Assembly: GCA_026874595.1 (NCBI GenBank)
Contig: CM049313.1
Coordinates: forward strand, 32,612,008-32,676,007
DNA: 64,000 nt
Direction: 5' to 3'
DNA from: Sipunculus nudus
Taxonomy: Eukaryota; Annelida; Sipuncula; Golfingiida; Sipunculidae
Shown here in pieces: positions 11,160 through 22,823 of this stretch. The position numbers and the translations under genes are program-made. The notes beneath the pieces were generated by a model. The model saw nothing but the letters and a program-made list of their open reading frames with translations, ran no database searches and was not told the DNA's origin. Positions within the stretch are counted from its first letter, which is position 1. Each line of letters begins with the position of its first letter.

Positions 11160-12011
11160 ACCAGTTTTGTTCAAATGTGCATTTTCTTTCCAGTATCAAA
11201 ATTATGCAGATGTCCCTCTATTTCTTCAGTCCCCATATATTATTATCAAAATATAATTCTGTAGGTTATACCTTGAAGATCAAGGTCACCAATTGAAAAA
11301 AAAGAAATATGCACTGCATCAAAAGTTGTTGGGTTCACTGGCCTATATTTCAGAAGCTTTATTTTTAAAGGTCATGGTCACCTGTTTTAACTCATCTTAA
11401 AACTTAATTGAAACATTTTTTATATCAAATTCGAAGAAAATCTTAAGTATTCGCAAGAAATTCTATATTTCCACAAGTTTGACATTGAGGATGACGATCA
11501 AGTTGACCTGTTTCAAACTAGTCTAAAATGCTGAGACAGTTTTGTGTATCAAATTTATTGAGCACAACAAATGTAATCCTCAAACAAATGTTCTGCAGGA
11601 TGTTCACACAGAATTCTATATTTTGACAGATTTAATCTTGAAGATCAAGATAAAATATATATGAAATACTTCATAAGTTAAGGGGTTCTCAAGCAGAAAT
11701 TTCAGGAAGATTTGACCTTGACCAACGTCAAGGCTCCCAATTTTTTAAAACTCAACTGGACCTGTATTTGTGTTTCAAATCCGAGGGAGTGTTATATGAA
11801 ATCTTATGTTTCTGTAAATTTGACTGCGAGGGTAAATGTCATCAGTGACCCTAGTTTCAGGTTTCAAGGAGATTTCCCCAGAACCTCTGTTTGTGTTGAT
11901 TTAAAAATTTCTAGTTCAAGCAAACTGCTTAGGAACAACCGGATGGTGGGATGGAAGAATAACAAACCAAGATCCATCCTGAGGTTCAGCATGACTGAAA
12001 AGCTGAGCTAG
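11160..12011 (+). mobile_element. Decayed interspersed repeat related to the GGTTTCAAGGAGATTTCCC family (in copy 1)
   Basis: Contains GACCTTGACCAACGTCAAGG, CAGGTTTCAAGGAGATTTCC and the terminal AAAAGCTGAGCTAG. These parallel GGTTTCCAAGGAGATTTCCC and CAGCTGAGCTAA in other copies in this window. No intact coding frame is present. The 99-codon frame at 11712-12011 is part of the element and has no recognised domain. Confidence 0.5.
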
Positions 12012-12469
12012 AAAAAGTTTTGGACTAAAGCCCTTCCTAAACATTCACTAGTGCTGATCAGCTTTCTTTAGTTAAAATAAAGTATCATAAATTATGATTT
12101 CACGTTTAAAGAAATAAAATCCCCCTTGTGAAATAAATCATTTGCACGTAAAAATAGTATTTTTGACTGTCCATTAAGAAAAGTGTCATATTATATTAAC
12201 TTAATGTCTGTAACAGTAAGCATGTAGTTTATTTCTCTTAGATATTCCTTATATTAACTTAGTACATTGATGAAAATATCCAGACACAGTTATTAAGAAT
12301 TTTGTCCTATGTGAACTTCTGGGCTAGTAGTGTATACTTCACAAACAAAGTTTGTATAGGTCCCATCTAACAGCTAATGTTAAAGCTTAGGGTTATCTCA
12401 ATTAGTTGCATATTTAGAATATGTGTTACATATGGGGAAAGGAATTTACTATATAATTTTGGGATTAAA

Positions 12470-12494
12470 AGGTCAAGGTCAAGGTCACAGGTCA
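12470..12494 (+). promoter_or_regulatory. Cluster of four AGGTCA half-sites (candidate nuclear-receptor motif)
   Basis: AGGTCA is repeated without spacing at 12470, 12476 and 12482 and once more at 12489 after one base. Such direct repeats are half-sites for nuclear receptors in general. The equivalent place in the second copy (~19543-19570) is altered and keeps only the last half-site intact. No gene is next to it, so a regulatory role is speculative. Confidence 0.25.
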
Positions 12495-12499
12495 CCTAT

Positions 12500-13600
12500 G
12501 TTCTGAAGAAGTTCGGTTCAAGGTTTATTTGTTAGGCTCATTGCTCCATTTCAATTGAAGATATTTCAATTAAACCAGGTCAAGCAAACGTATTCCAAAT
12601 CTCATTATAGTATCAAGTAACACGATTGCCCATGAAAACAATATTAATATACATTTAACACAAAATATATAAACCCATTGTCTCTATATATTTTAGTACA
12701 AAAAACATGAGGTTATGTTTTTTTCATAAACTATTGGCACATTATACAAGTACTGTAAAATCGGCAGTGATGTCATACTGGGAAATCCCGTGACTAAAAA
12801 TTCTAGTTCTCATCAAAAGCTTAGTATTTCTGACACTGTCAGCCCCAAATTTTCAGGGAAGAATAAAAACATATATTGCTAGATTTAAGTCATTTCTATA
12901 TTTTGCCTGTGACTTCACTCTTTGCACAAGCCAATCACGTCAGGGCACAAGTGTCTGATCTGGATGAAATCCAATCATGCACATAACATCGCCACGTGCT
13001 ATTGCATTAACCTTACCTTCAGCACACTGATGATCTGTGACATTGCCCATAGATCATCTAGATCACGTTTTATTACAGGCAAAATCCACCCATATTTAAT
13101 GAAGTCAGAGGTCACTAGGCTACTTTAAGATGTTGCTGTATTGACTTAGCAGGAATGTGATGGATTTTGGTGAAACTTGAGAGAAATATTAACCAATTTT
13201 ATATCTCACCTAAGTTTGATTACTGGCAAAATCCATGCATATAAAATGAGGTCAGATGTAACAAGAAATACGACAGGCGTATTATGCACCCCTGCTGTGC
13301 TCTCTGTTTTCTGAATGCCCCATACCGGCGAGCTCTGTTGTCTGTCTTCGAACCAATTGCTGTGAAGTATTCAAACTGATCTGCCAGTGCAGCTTTGCTT
13401 ACGGGGCGTCTCACTGATGAAAGTTTGTTTTCCCAAGATTATAACTCTTTCATAAATATTGCAAAGTGAAAACTGTGTGTATTCGAAGCTGTATGCAGAA
13501 ATGACTGTGTTGTTTATTTCATATTTTTCTTAGTCAGCAGCAATAGGATGAGGAGGAAGGATTAATTAAATAGTGTATTTAACCAAATCTTACTGTTGGT
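12500..13600. other. Gene-free part of the duplicated segment
   Basis: AT-rich. A short element, CAGGCAAAATCCACCCATAT then AATGAAGTCAGAGGTCAC, at ~13075-13120 recurs in diverged form at ~13223-13270, ~147 bp apart. No exon is recognised here or in the corresponding part of copy 2 (~19575-20670). Confidence 0.45.
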
Positions 13601-13639
13601 TGTTGGTCCATTACTGGCCTGGGGTTTTGGTAGATGAGA

Positions 13640-13862
13640 AGCTGCGAGGCCTGCGTGGGCCGGAATTTAGAGCCCGCACCCGCCCCGCAAAACAAACCTT
13701 CAACCCGCAAACGCCCCGCCCCGCAGAAATTTGTGAAAAACCAGCCCCGCACCTGTAAAGATATAAATTAACCTGCCCCGCACATTCAGCTCTCAGCCCG
13801 TTCCCGCCCCGCATTTTTACAAAAAAGTCAGCCCGCATTCAACCCGCATTTAAACGTAAAGG
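13640..13862. repeat. C-rich reiterated element (CCCGCCCCGC motifs), copy 1
   Basis: CCCGCACCCGCCCCGCA-type words recur at ~20-70 bp spacing, separated by short AT-rich pieces (AAACAAACCTTCAA, AAATTTGTGAAAA, TATAAATTAAC). The strong strand asymmetry (C on plus, G on minus) and sharp GC contrast suggest a repeat rather than a promoter. The same element is at ~20712-20935. Open frames across it are shadows. Confidence 0.6.
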
Positions 13863-14204
13863 ACAACCAAAAAGGTATCCAACTAAATTAATTATGATTT
13901 ATTTTCATATTTTTATAATGAATGACCATCTTTTGTGATGGTATGACTTTTTCTGGGTTTTTTTCAATGGTTAGGACAGTGTCATAGAATTACCATTTTT
14001 ATATTTTTAAGAATTACGACTTACCAAAATACATTTATTTACTGCTATCTATGAGGAAATGTCAGTAACTGGAACAAACTAATCAAATATTGCCTTTGTG
14101 TCTCCTTGAAATATTTTAAGTAATTATAAATTCTACATAATCAGATACTTAGCTAACACCATTATAAAAGTTTAAACATATTTTCCATGCATACTGCATG
14201 TGGT

Positions 14205-14286
14205 TGGCATTATATTCGTGAGGCTAATCATTCGCGAATTCTTGATTCTTAACGTTTCGCGAGGCTTTAAATTTCGCGATTGCACC
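14205..14286. repeat. TTCGCGA-rich fragment
   Basis: ATTCGTGAGGCTAATCATTC, GCGAATTCTTGATTC, GTTTCGCGAGG and AATTTCGCGA lie within 80 bp, giving several palindromic TTCGCGAA-like words. It looks like the end of an interspersed element. The copy at ~21286-21362 arose with the segment duplication. Confidence 0.4.
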
Positions 14287-14827
14287 AGAACTTATATCTA
14301 AACGAGACCGTATTTGTGTTAACTATAAAATGAAAATAAATCCACAACACCTCGCTCATTTCTATTACAGTCATTATATTATGACCTGTGTCAGAGTCGA
14401 CTGCATACATTACATTCATTAATGTGTTTACATGGGCCAGTACCAACACCATGCACAGATTAGACTGGTGATTAACGAACCATGTTTTCAAATATGTGAT
14501 AACTATAGTTTGTTTGTGCAGATGTATCATTATTCATTTAATTCAATGGGGCATCTTATTCTAGAGGGTTTCACATGTAATATCACATTCGAGAACATCT
14601 TGAAATTAATCCCTCATGAACAAAAAGGTAACTACAGTATGCTGCTGTATAAGGAAATATAAAATAAAACTCAAGCATAAAGCAATCAATTTCTATACAA
14701 GTTTGTATGGCTAGTGTTACACTAGTCACCACTTGCTGCATTAGCTAATGGACAGTACTTGCTCACCACAGTTCACACCTTTTATTTGACAAAGAGGTCT
14801 TCAGTGATGATCAGCTAATAAGCTGAA

Positions 14828-14853
14828 GGGGGGGGGGGGGGGGGGGAGGGGGG
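14828..14853. repeat. Poly-G tract (G19-A-G6)
   Basis: G19 at 14828-14846, then A and G6. In copy 2 the tract is G16 at 21903-21918 with a different right flank, so this locus changes length quickly or is poorly sequenced. Confidence 0.85.
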
Positions 14854-15344
14854 CTATGGAATTGCAGAGGGATGGATATCAAATGAGCGTCATGCTTTTT
14901 ATCTCATTCTCCTGTGCCAATGCAGTCCTCTTAACTGGGCAGTTCTCTTTAGCTCATCCATGGTTACAGCAAACCTCAGTCTTTGTTATGTAAAGCTAAG
15001 TCAAGTTGGTGAGAGAGCAATATGCACCAAATGCAGAGACAAATAAAGATCACAGGTATAATCCTGGTACTCTACCCTTAGCCATGCTATGTAATATCTC
15101 AGTCTGGCTACATGCAATTAAATAGGCCTACAGTACTGAACGGTCCACATATACAACACTATTGCCGGGTACATTAGTACAATTTACTGACAAGTGCATG
15201 GTCCCTGCATTTTTTTAATGTCTCAAAATTCAGAAAATTAATATCCCACCAGTACAATATAGAAATTCTGAAAATGGAATAACCAAAAGTACAAAAACAA
15301 ACCAGCGGGCTTCACATTTAAGTCAATGTAATCATCTCCCCTCT

Positions 15345-15368
15345 CTCTCTCTAAATATATATATATAT
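15345..15368. repeat. (CT)n(AT)n microsatellite
   Basis: CTCTCTCTCT followed by AAATATATATATATAT just before an interspersed repeat copy. The equivalent in copy 2 is at ~22411-22435 with a different number of units. Confidence 0.75.
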
Positions 15369-15622
15369 GGGAGCTTTTGTATCAATTTTTTATATAATTC
15401 TGGGGGGTGCTTTAGTCTTATATCGTGGAAGATATCTCAGAGACCTAATATCTGGTCTCCAAGGAGATTTTTCATGGATCTCCTTAGATGTCAAGTTAGA
15501 AGATTCTAGGTCCAGTGGTTATGATTTGTGCCCTGTTAACGGATGGACAGAAAGACAGCTAGACAGATGACAGACAAAGAGTGATCGCTATATCTCAGAT
15601 GACTTTCAGTCAGCTGAGCTAA
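15369..15622 (+). mobile_element. Interspersed repeat ending CAGTCAGCTGAGCTAA (copy 1)
   Basis: Starts GGAGCTTTTGTATCAA, contains GGTCTCCAAGGAGATTTTTC, TTCTAGGTCCAGTGGTTATG, TTTGTGCCCTGTTAACGGA and a GGACAGAAAGACAG tract, and ends CTCAGATGACTTTCAGTCAG then CTGAGCTAA. The same element is at 22433-22689 and, more diverged, at 61121-61386. Non-coding. The conserved end suggests a defined transposon terminus. Confidence 0.75.
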
Positions 15623-15756
15623 AAAAGCAAGCCCTCTGCAGGAGGTTGAGCCAGGCTGACCAATCAGTGATGGCAAACATTAGTGTGCTGATCTTGCATT
15701 GTGCAGATCAAACTTCATAGAGTTTGCAGGCTTGAAGCATCTGCACTATGTTGGCT

Positions 15757-17089
15757 ATTCCCTTTTCCTGTAAGAGCTCCCTTTCCCTGTGGGAGCTCCC
15801 TCTTTCCCTGTGAGAACTCCCCTTTTCCTGTGAGAGCTCCCCTTTCCCTGTGAGAGCTGCCCCCTTTCCATGTGAGAGCTGCCCCCTTTCCATGTGAGAA
15901 CTGCCCACTTTCCCTGTGAGAACTGCCCCATTCCCTGTGAGAGCTGCCTCTTTCCCTGTGAGAACCCCCCTTTCCCTGTGAGAACCCCTCTTTCCCTGGG
16001 AGAGCTCCCCTTTCCCTGTGAGAACCCCACTTTCCCTGTGAGAACCCCACTTTCCCTGTGAGAACTCCCTTTCCCTGTGAGAGCTCCCCTTTCTCTGTGA
16101 GAGCTGCCCCCTTTCCATGTGAGAACTGCCCCCTTTTCCTGTGAGAACTGCCCCATTCCCTGTGAGAACTGCCCTTTCCCTGTGAGAACCCCCCTTACCC
16201 TGTGAGAACCCCCCTTTCCCTGTGAGAACTCCCTCTTTCCCTGTGAGAGCTGCCCCCTTTCCATGTGAGAACTGCCCCCTTTCCCTGTGAGAACCCCACT
16301 TTCCCTGTGAGAACCCCACTTTCCCTGTGAGAACTCCCTTTCCCTGTGAGAGCTCCCCTTTCTCTGTGAGGGCTGCCCCCTTTCCCTGTGAGAACTGCCC
16401 CTTTCCCTGTGAGAACCCCACTTTCCCTGGGAGAACCCCCCTTTCCCTGGGAGAACCCCCCTTTCCCTGCGAGAGCTCCCCTTTCCCTGTGAGAACTGCT
16501 CCTATGTGTGAACTGCCCCTTTCCCTGGGAGAACCCCACTTTCCCTGTGAGAACCCCCCTTTCCCTGGGAGAGCTCCCCTTTCCCTGTGAGAGCTGCCCC
16601 CTTTCCATGTGAGAACTGCCCCCTTTCCCTGTGAGAACTGCCCCTTTCCCTGTGAGAACCCCACTTTCCCTGCAAGAACCCCTCTTTCCCTGTGGAAGCT
16701 CCCCTTTCCCTGTGAGAACTGCCCCCTTTCCATGTGAGAACTGCCCCCTTTCCCTGTGAGAACTGCTCCTTTCCCTGTGAGAACCCCACTTTCCCTGTGA
16801 GAACCCCCCTTTCCATGGGAGAGCTCCCCTTTCCCTGTGAGAACTGCTGATTTCCCTGTGAGAACTCCCCTTTCCCTGTGAGAACTGCCCCTTTCCCTGT
16901 GAGAACTCCCTCTTTCGAATTCCCAGTCGGAACTCCCTCATTCTCTATTACAGCTCCTCTTTCCCTAACTACTGCTTTAACTGTGAGAACTCCCCTTTCC
17001 TTATGAGAATTCCCCTTTCCCTGTGAGAACTCCCTTTTGCTCTATGGGAGCTCCCCTTTCCCTGTGAGAGCTCCCTCTTTCCCTTTATC
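15757..17089. repeat. Array 1: about 21 bp minisatellite (first copy, about 1.33 kb)
   Basis: Unit of consensus TTTCCCTGTGAGAACTGCCC, 20-22 bp long, repeated roughly 60 times. Variants end in AGAACCCCAC, AGAGCTCCCC or AGAGCTGCCC, and some carry CATGTGAG instead of CCTGTGAG. Variant types recur in mixed order, suggesting block-wise shuffling. Because the unit is close to 21 bp, all three minus-strand frames stay open for long distances, giving motifs such as FSQGKG, SHRERG and LTGKGG. These are three phases of the same repeat, not a protein. The minus strand is purine- and G-rich. Confidence 0.92.
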
Positions 17090-17150
17090 TTTTAAAGGAG
17101 CTGGCCATACTTCAAGCTAAAGGAAAGAAAAGCTGGAAATATGGTTTGAA

Positions 17151-18157
17151 GGTCTGTTTGTAGTACCATGTTATGGCTGGGAGTGTAGTCTGATGGCCTG
17201 TCTGTAGTACCATGTTAAGGCTGGGAGTGTATTCTGATGGGCCAATCTGTAGTAAATTGTACCAAGTTATGATGAGGGGTGTAGTCTTGACTGCCTCTCT
17301 GGGGTACCATGTTATGACAGGGAGTGTAGTCTGACTGCCTGTCTGTACTACTATTTTATGATAGTGTGTAGTCTGACTGCCTGTCTGTAGTACCATGTTA
17401 GGGCTGGGAGTGTTAGTCTTACTGCCTGTGTGCAGTACCAAGTTATGACTGGGAGTGTAGTCTGACTGTCTGTAGTGCCATGTTATGACTGGGAGTGTAG
17501 TCTGACTGCCTGTCTGTAGTACAATGTTATGGCTGGGAGTGTAGTCTGACTGTCTGTAGTGCCATGTTATGGCTGGCAGCGTAGTCTGTCTGTAGTGCCA
17601 TTTTATGGCTGGGAGTGTAGTCTTACTGCCTGTCTGTAGTACCAAGTTATGACTGGGAGTGTAGTCTGACTGTCTGTAGTGCCATGTCATGACTGGCAGT
17701 GTAGTCTGACTGCCTGTCTGTAGTACCATGTTATGGCTGGGAGTGTAGTCTGACTGTCTGTAGTGCCATGTTATGGCTGGGAGTGTAGTCTGACTGTCTG
17801 TAGTGCCATGTTATGGCTGGGAGTGTAGTCTTACTGCCTGTCTGTAGTACCAAGTTATGACTGGGAGTGTAGTCTGACTGCCTATCTGTAGTGCCATGTT
17901 ATGGCTGGGAGTGTAGTCTGACTGCCTGTCTGTAGTGCCATGTTATGGTCTGACTGCCTGTCTGTAGTACCATGTTATGACTGGGAGTGTAGTCTGACTG
18001 TCTGTAGTACCATGTTATGGCTGGGAGTGTAGTCTGACTGCCTGTCTGTAGTAACATGTTATGGCTGGGAGTGTAGTCTGATTGTCTGATGTGCCATGTT
18101 ATGGCTGGGAGTGTAGTCTGACTGCCTGTCTGTAGTACCAAGTAATGACTGGGAGGG
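17151..18157. repeat. Array 2: 40/44 bp minisatellite, short version (about 1.0 kb)
   Basis: Units contain CTGTAGTACCATGTTATGGC and GGGAGTGTAGTCTGAC, with or without a 4-base TGCC insertion, giving 44 or 40 bp. The first units are irregular (GTAAATTGTACCAAGTTATG, GACTGCCTCTCTGGGGTACC) and match the start of the large array at 24077. The array is cut at 18157, where the second segment copy begins after a short filler. The minus-strand 205-codon frame at 17112-17729 is a repeat shadow. Confidence 0.92.
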
Positions 18158-18235
18158 TTCTTTCTTACACGAAACGTCACCAGAGGCAGTCATGACTGGC
18201 ACATACAAAAAGAAGAAGAATAACATTTTTTAAGA

Positions 18236-19088
18236 ACCAGTTTTGTTCAAATGTGCATTTTCTTTCCAGTGTCAAAATTATGCAGATATCCCTCTATTTC
18301 TTCAGTCCCCATATATTATTATCAAAATATAATTCTGTAGGTTATACCTTGAAGATCAAGGTCACCAATTGAAAAAAAAAGAAATATGCACTGCTTCAAA
18401 AGTTGTTTGGTTCACTGGCCTATATTTCAGAAGCTTTATTTTTAAAGGTCATGGTCACCTGTTTTAACTCATCTTAAAACTTAATTGAAACATTTTTTAT
18501 ATCAAATTCGAAGAAAATCTTAGGTATTCGCAAGAAATTCTATATTTCCACAAGTTTGACATTGAGGATGACGGTCAAGTTGACCTGTTTCAAACTAGTC
18601 TAAAATGCTGAGACAGTTTTGTGTATCAAATTTATTGAGCACAACAAATGTAATCCTCAAACAAATGTTCTGCAGGATGTTCACACAGAATTCTATATTT
18701 TGACAGATTTAATCTTGAAGATCAAGATAAAATATATATGAAATACTTCATAAGTTAAGGGGTTCTCAAGCAGAAATTTCAGGAAGATTTGTCCTTGACC
18801 AACGTCAAGGCTCCCAATTTTTTAAAACTCAACTGGACCTGTATTTGTGTTTCAAATCCGAGGGAGTGTTATATGAAATCTTATGTTTCTGTAGATTTGA
18901 CTGCGAGGGTAAATTTCATCAGTGACCCTAGTTTCAGGTTTCAAGGAGATTTCCCCAGAACCTCTGTTTGTGTCGATTTAAAAATTTCTTGTTCAAGCAA
19001 ACTGCTTAGGAACAACCGGATGGTGGGATGGAAGAATAACAAACCAAGATCCATCCTGAGGTTCAGCATGACTGAAAAGCTGAGCTAG
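18236..19088 (+). mobile_element. Decayed interspersed repeat, duplicate of 11160-12011
   Basis: Same element in the second copy of the 7 kb segment, differing by scattered substitutions. For example GTCATCAGTGACC in copy 1 is TTCATCAGTGACC here. It was copied with the segment rather than inserted independently. Confidence 0.5.
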
Positions 19089-20711
19089 AAAAAGTTTTGG
19101 ACTAAAACCCTTCCTAAACATTCACTGGTGCTGATCAGCTTTCTTTAAGTAAAATAAAATATCATAAATTATGATTTCACGTTTAAAGAAATAAAATCCC
19201 CCTTGTGAAATAAATCATTTGCACGTAAAAATAGTATTTTTGACTGTCCATTAAGAAAAGTGTCATAATATATTAACCTAATGTCTGTAACAGTAAGCAT
19301 GTAGTTTATTTCTCTTAGATATTCCTTATATTAACTTAGTACATTGATGAAAATATCCAGACACAGTTATTAAGAATTTTGTCCTATGTGAATTTCTGGG
19401 CTAGTAGTGAATACTTCACAAAGTTTGTATAGGTCCCATCTGACAGCTAATGTTAAAGCTTAGAGTAAACTCTATTGGTTGCATATTTAGAATATGTGTT
19501 ACATATGGGGAAAGGAATTTACTGTATAATTTTGGGATTAAAAGGTAAAAGCTCATGGTCACAGGTCACCTATGTTCATGAAGAAGTTCGGTTTAAGGTT
19601 TATTTGTTAGGCTCATTGCTCCATTTTAATTGAAGATATTTCAATTAAACCAGGTCAAGCAAACGTATCCCAAATCTCATTATAGTATCAAGTAACACGA
19701 TTGCCCATGAAAACAATATTAATATACATTTTACACAAAATATATAAACTCATTGTCTCTATATATTTTAGTACAAAAAAACATGAGGTTGTGTTTTTCA
19801 TAAACTATTGGCACATTATATAAGTACTGTAAAATCGGCAGTGATATTACACTGGGAAATCCCGTGACTAAAAATTCTAGTTCTCATCAAAAGCTTAGTA
19901 TTTCTGACACTGTCAGCCACAAATTATCAGGGAAGAATAAAAACATATATTGCTAGATTTAAGTCATTTCTATATTTTGCCTGTGACTTCACTCTTTGCA
20001 CAAGCCAATCACGTCAGGGCCCAAGTGTCTGATCTGGATGAAATCCAATCATGCACATAACATCGCCACGTGCTATTGCATTAACCTTGCCTTCAGCACA
20101 CTGATGATATGTGACATTGCCCATAGATTATCTAGATCACGTTTTATTACAGGCAAAATCCACACATATTTAATGAAGTCAGAGGTCACCAGGCTACTTT
20201 AAGATGTTGCTGTATTAACTTAGCAGGAATGTGATGGATTTTGGTGAAACTTGAGAGAAATATTAACCAATTAAATATCTCACCTAAGTTTGATTACTGG
20301 CAAAATCCATGCATATAAAATGAGGTCAGATGTAACAAGAAATACGACAGGCGTATTATGCACCCCTGCTGTGCTCTCTGTTTTCTGAATGCCCCATATC
20401 GGCGAGCTCTGTTGTCTGTCTTCGAACAATTGCTGTGAAGTATTCAAACTGATCTGACAGTGCAGCTTTGCTGACGAGGCGTCTCACTGATGAAAGTTTG
20501 TTTTCCCAAGATTATAACTCTTTCATAAATATTGCAAAGTGAAAACTGTGTATTCGAAGCTGTATGCAGAAATAACTGTGTTGTTTATTTCACATTTTTC
20601 TTAGTCAGCAGCAATAGGATGAGGAGGAAGGATTAATTAAATAGTGTATTTAACCAAATCTTACTGTTTGTTGTTGGTCCATTACTGGCCTGGGGTTTTG
20701 GTAGATGAAAA

Positions 20712-20935
20712 GCTGCGAGGCCTGCGTGGGCCGGAATTTAGAGCCCGCACCCGCCCCGCAAAACAAACCTTCAACCCGCAAACGCCCCGCCCCGCAGAAA
20801 TTTGTGAAAACCAGCCCCGCACCTGTAAAGATATAAATTAACCCGCACCCGCCCCGCACATTCAGCTCTCAGCCCGTTCCCGCCCCGCATTTTTACAAAA
20901 AAAGTCAGCCCGCATTCAATCCGCATATAAACGTA
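20712..20935. repeat. C-rich reiterated element, copy 2
   Basis: Counterpart of 13640-13862 in the second segment. It has one extra CACCCGCC word near 20843, so repeat number has changed since duplication. Confidence 0.6.
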
Positions 20936-21902
20936 AAGGACAACCACAAATTAAGGTATCCAACTAAATTATGATTTATTTTCATATTTTTATAATGAAT
21001 GACCATCTTTTGTGATGGTATGACTTTTTTCTGTTTTTTTTTCAATGGTTAAGACAGTGTCATAGAATTACCATTTTTATATTTTTAAGAATTACGACTT
21101 ACCAAAATACATTTATTTACTGCTATCTTTGAGGAAATGTCAGTAACTGGAACACACTAATCAAATATTGCCTTTGTGTCTCCTTGAAATATTTAAATTA
21201 ATTATAAATTCTACATAATCAGATACTTAGCTAACACCATAAAAGTTTAAACATATTTTCCATGCATACTGCATGTGGTTGGCTTTATATTCGTGAGGCT
21301 AATCATTCGCGAATTCTCGATTCTTAACGTTTCGCGAGGCTTTAAATTTCGCGATTGCACCAGAACTTGTATCTAAACGATACCGTATTTGTGTTAACTA
21401 TAAAATGAAAAATAAATCCACAACACCTCGCTCATTTCTATTACAGTCATTATATTATGACCTGTGCCAGAGTCGACTGCATACATTACATTCATTAATG
21501 TGTTTACATGGGCCAGTACCAACACCATGCACAGATTAGACTGGTGATTAACGAACCATGTTTTCAAATGTGTGATAACTATAGTTTGTTTGTGCAGATG
21601 CATCATTATTCATTTAATTCAATGGGGCATCTTATTCTAGAGGGTTTCACATGTAATATCACATTCGAGAACATCTTGAAATTAATCCCTCATGAACAAA
21701 AAGATAACTACAGTATGCTGCTGTATAAGGAAATATAAAATAAAACTCAAGCATAAAGCAATCAATTTCTATACGTTTGTATGGCTAGTGTTACACTAGT
21801 CACCACTTGCTGCATTAGCTAATGGACAGTACTTGCTCACCACAGTTCACACCTTTTATTTGACAAAGAGGTCTTCAGTGATGATCAGCTAATAAACTGA
21901 AA

Positions 21903-21918
21903 GGGGGGGGGGGGGGGG
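21903..21918. repeat. Poly-G tract (G16)
   Basis: Counterpart of the tract at 14828 in the second segment copy. It is shorter and lacks the interrupted second run. Confidence 0.85.
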
Positions 21919-22432
21919 AAGGCTATGGAATTGCAGAGGGATGGATATCAAATGAGCGTCATGCTTTTTATCTCATTCTTCTGTGCCAATGCAGTCCTCT
22001 TAACTGGGCAGTTCTCTTTAGCTCATCCATGGTTACAGCAAACCTCAGTCTTTGTTATGTAAAGCTAAGTCAAGTTGGTGAGGGAGCAATATGCACCCAA
22101 TGCAGAGACTAATATAAGATCACAGGTATAATCCTGGTACTCTACCCTTAGCTATGCTATGTAATATCTCAGTCTGGCTACATGCAATTAAATAGGCCTT
22201 CAGTACAGAACGGTCCACATATACAGCACTATTGCCAGGTACATTAGTACAATTTACTGATTAGTGCATGGTCCCTGCATTTTTTTAATGTCTCAAAACT
22301 CAGGAAATTAATATCCCACCAGTACAATATAGAAATTCTGAAAATGGAATAACCAAAAGTACAAAAACAAACCAGCGGGGTTTCACATTTAAGTCAATGT
22401 AATCATCTCCTCTCTCTCTCTTTATATATATA

Positions 22433-22689
22433 TATTGGAGCTTTTGTATCAATTTTTTATATAATTCTGGGGGGTGCTTTAGTCTTATATCGTGGAAGAT
22501 ATCTCAGAGACCGAATTTCTGGTCTCCAGGGAGATTTTCCATGGATCTCCTTGGATGTCAAGTTAGAAGATTCTAGGTCCAGTGGTTATGATTTGTGCCC
22601 TGTTAACGGATGGACAGAAAGACAGCTAGACAGACGACAGACAAAGTGTGATCGCTATATCTCAGATGACTTTCAGTCAGCTGAGCTAA
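22433..22689 (+). mobile_element. Interspersed repeat ending CAGTCAGCTGAGCTAA (copy 2)
   Basis: Duplicate of the element at 15369-15622 brought along with the segment. The 78-codon frame at 22551-22787 runs through it and into flanking DNA and is not a supported gene. Confidence 0.75.
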
Positions 22690-22823
22690 AAAAGCAAGCC
22701 CTCTGCAGGAGGTCAAGCCAGGCTGACCAATCAGTGATGGCAAACATTAGTGTGCTGATCTTGCATTGTGCAGATCAAACTTTATAGAGTATGCAGGCTT
22801 GAAGCATCTGCACTATGTTGGCT

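Larger units (their letters stand above)
11088..18164. repeat. Large tandem segmental duplication, copy 1 (7,077 bp)
   Basis: From TTACACGAAACGTCACC at 11088 the sequence is repeated from 18165 with the same order of landmarks. The offset stays within a few bases of 7,077 up to array 1 (for example 11712/18789, 12922/19996, 14432/21508). Sampled stretches differ at roughly 2-3% of positions by eye plus small indels. The unit consists of ~4.6 kb of low-copy sequence, array 1, a ~60 bp linker, and array 2 cut short at 18157. It contains no recognised gene. A tandemly joined haplotig is an alternative explanation. Confidence 0.9.

Noticed and set aside
11712-12011. 99-codon frame duplicated at 18789-19088
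   Set aside because: It is conserved only because the whole 7 kb segment was duplicated. It lies within an interspersed repeat family and ends in that family's GCTGAGCTAG terminus.
13220-13430. Minus-strand 64-codon frame with a protein-like composition (ALADQFEYFTAIGSKTDN)
   Set aside because: No family is recognised. The counterpart in the second segment (~20297-20500) has a 1-base loss (TTCGAACAATT for TTCGAACCAATT) that breaks the frame, so there is no evidence of coding constraint.
13640-13862. CpG-island promoter
   Set aside because: The GC-rich words are a reiterated C-rich repeat with strong strand asymmetry, with no gene start beside it. It is duplicated at 20712-20935 with altered unit number.
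15708-16941. Long minus-strand open frames (341, 248, 169 codons and others) over the 21 bp array
   Set aside because: They overlap in several phases of the same simple repeat, show no domain, and exist only because the unit is close to a multiple of three without stops.
17112-18180. Minus-strand frames of 205 and 93 codons over array 2
   Set aside because: The peptides are a 28-residue periodic shadow of the 84 bp dimer (QTGSQTTLPAITWHYRQ-type). They are interrupted wherever the 40/44 bp order changes.
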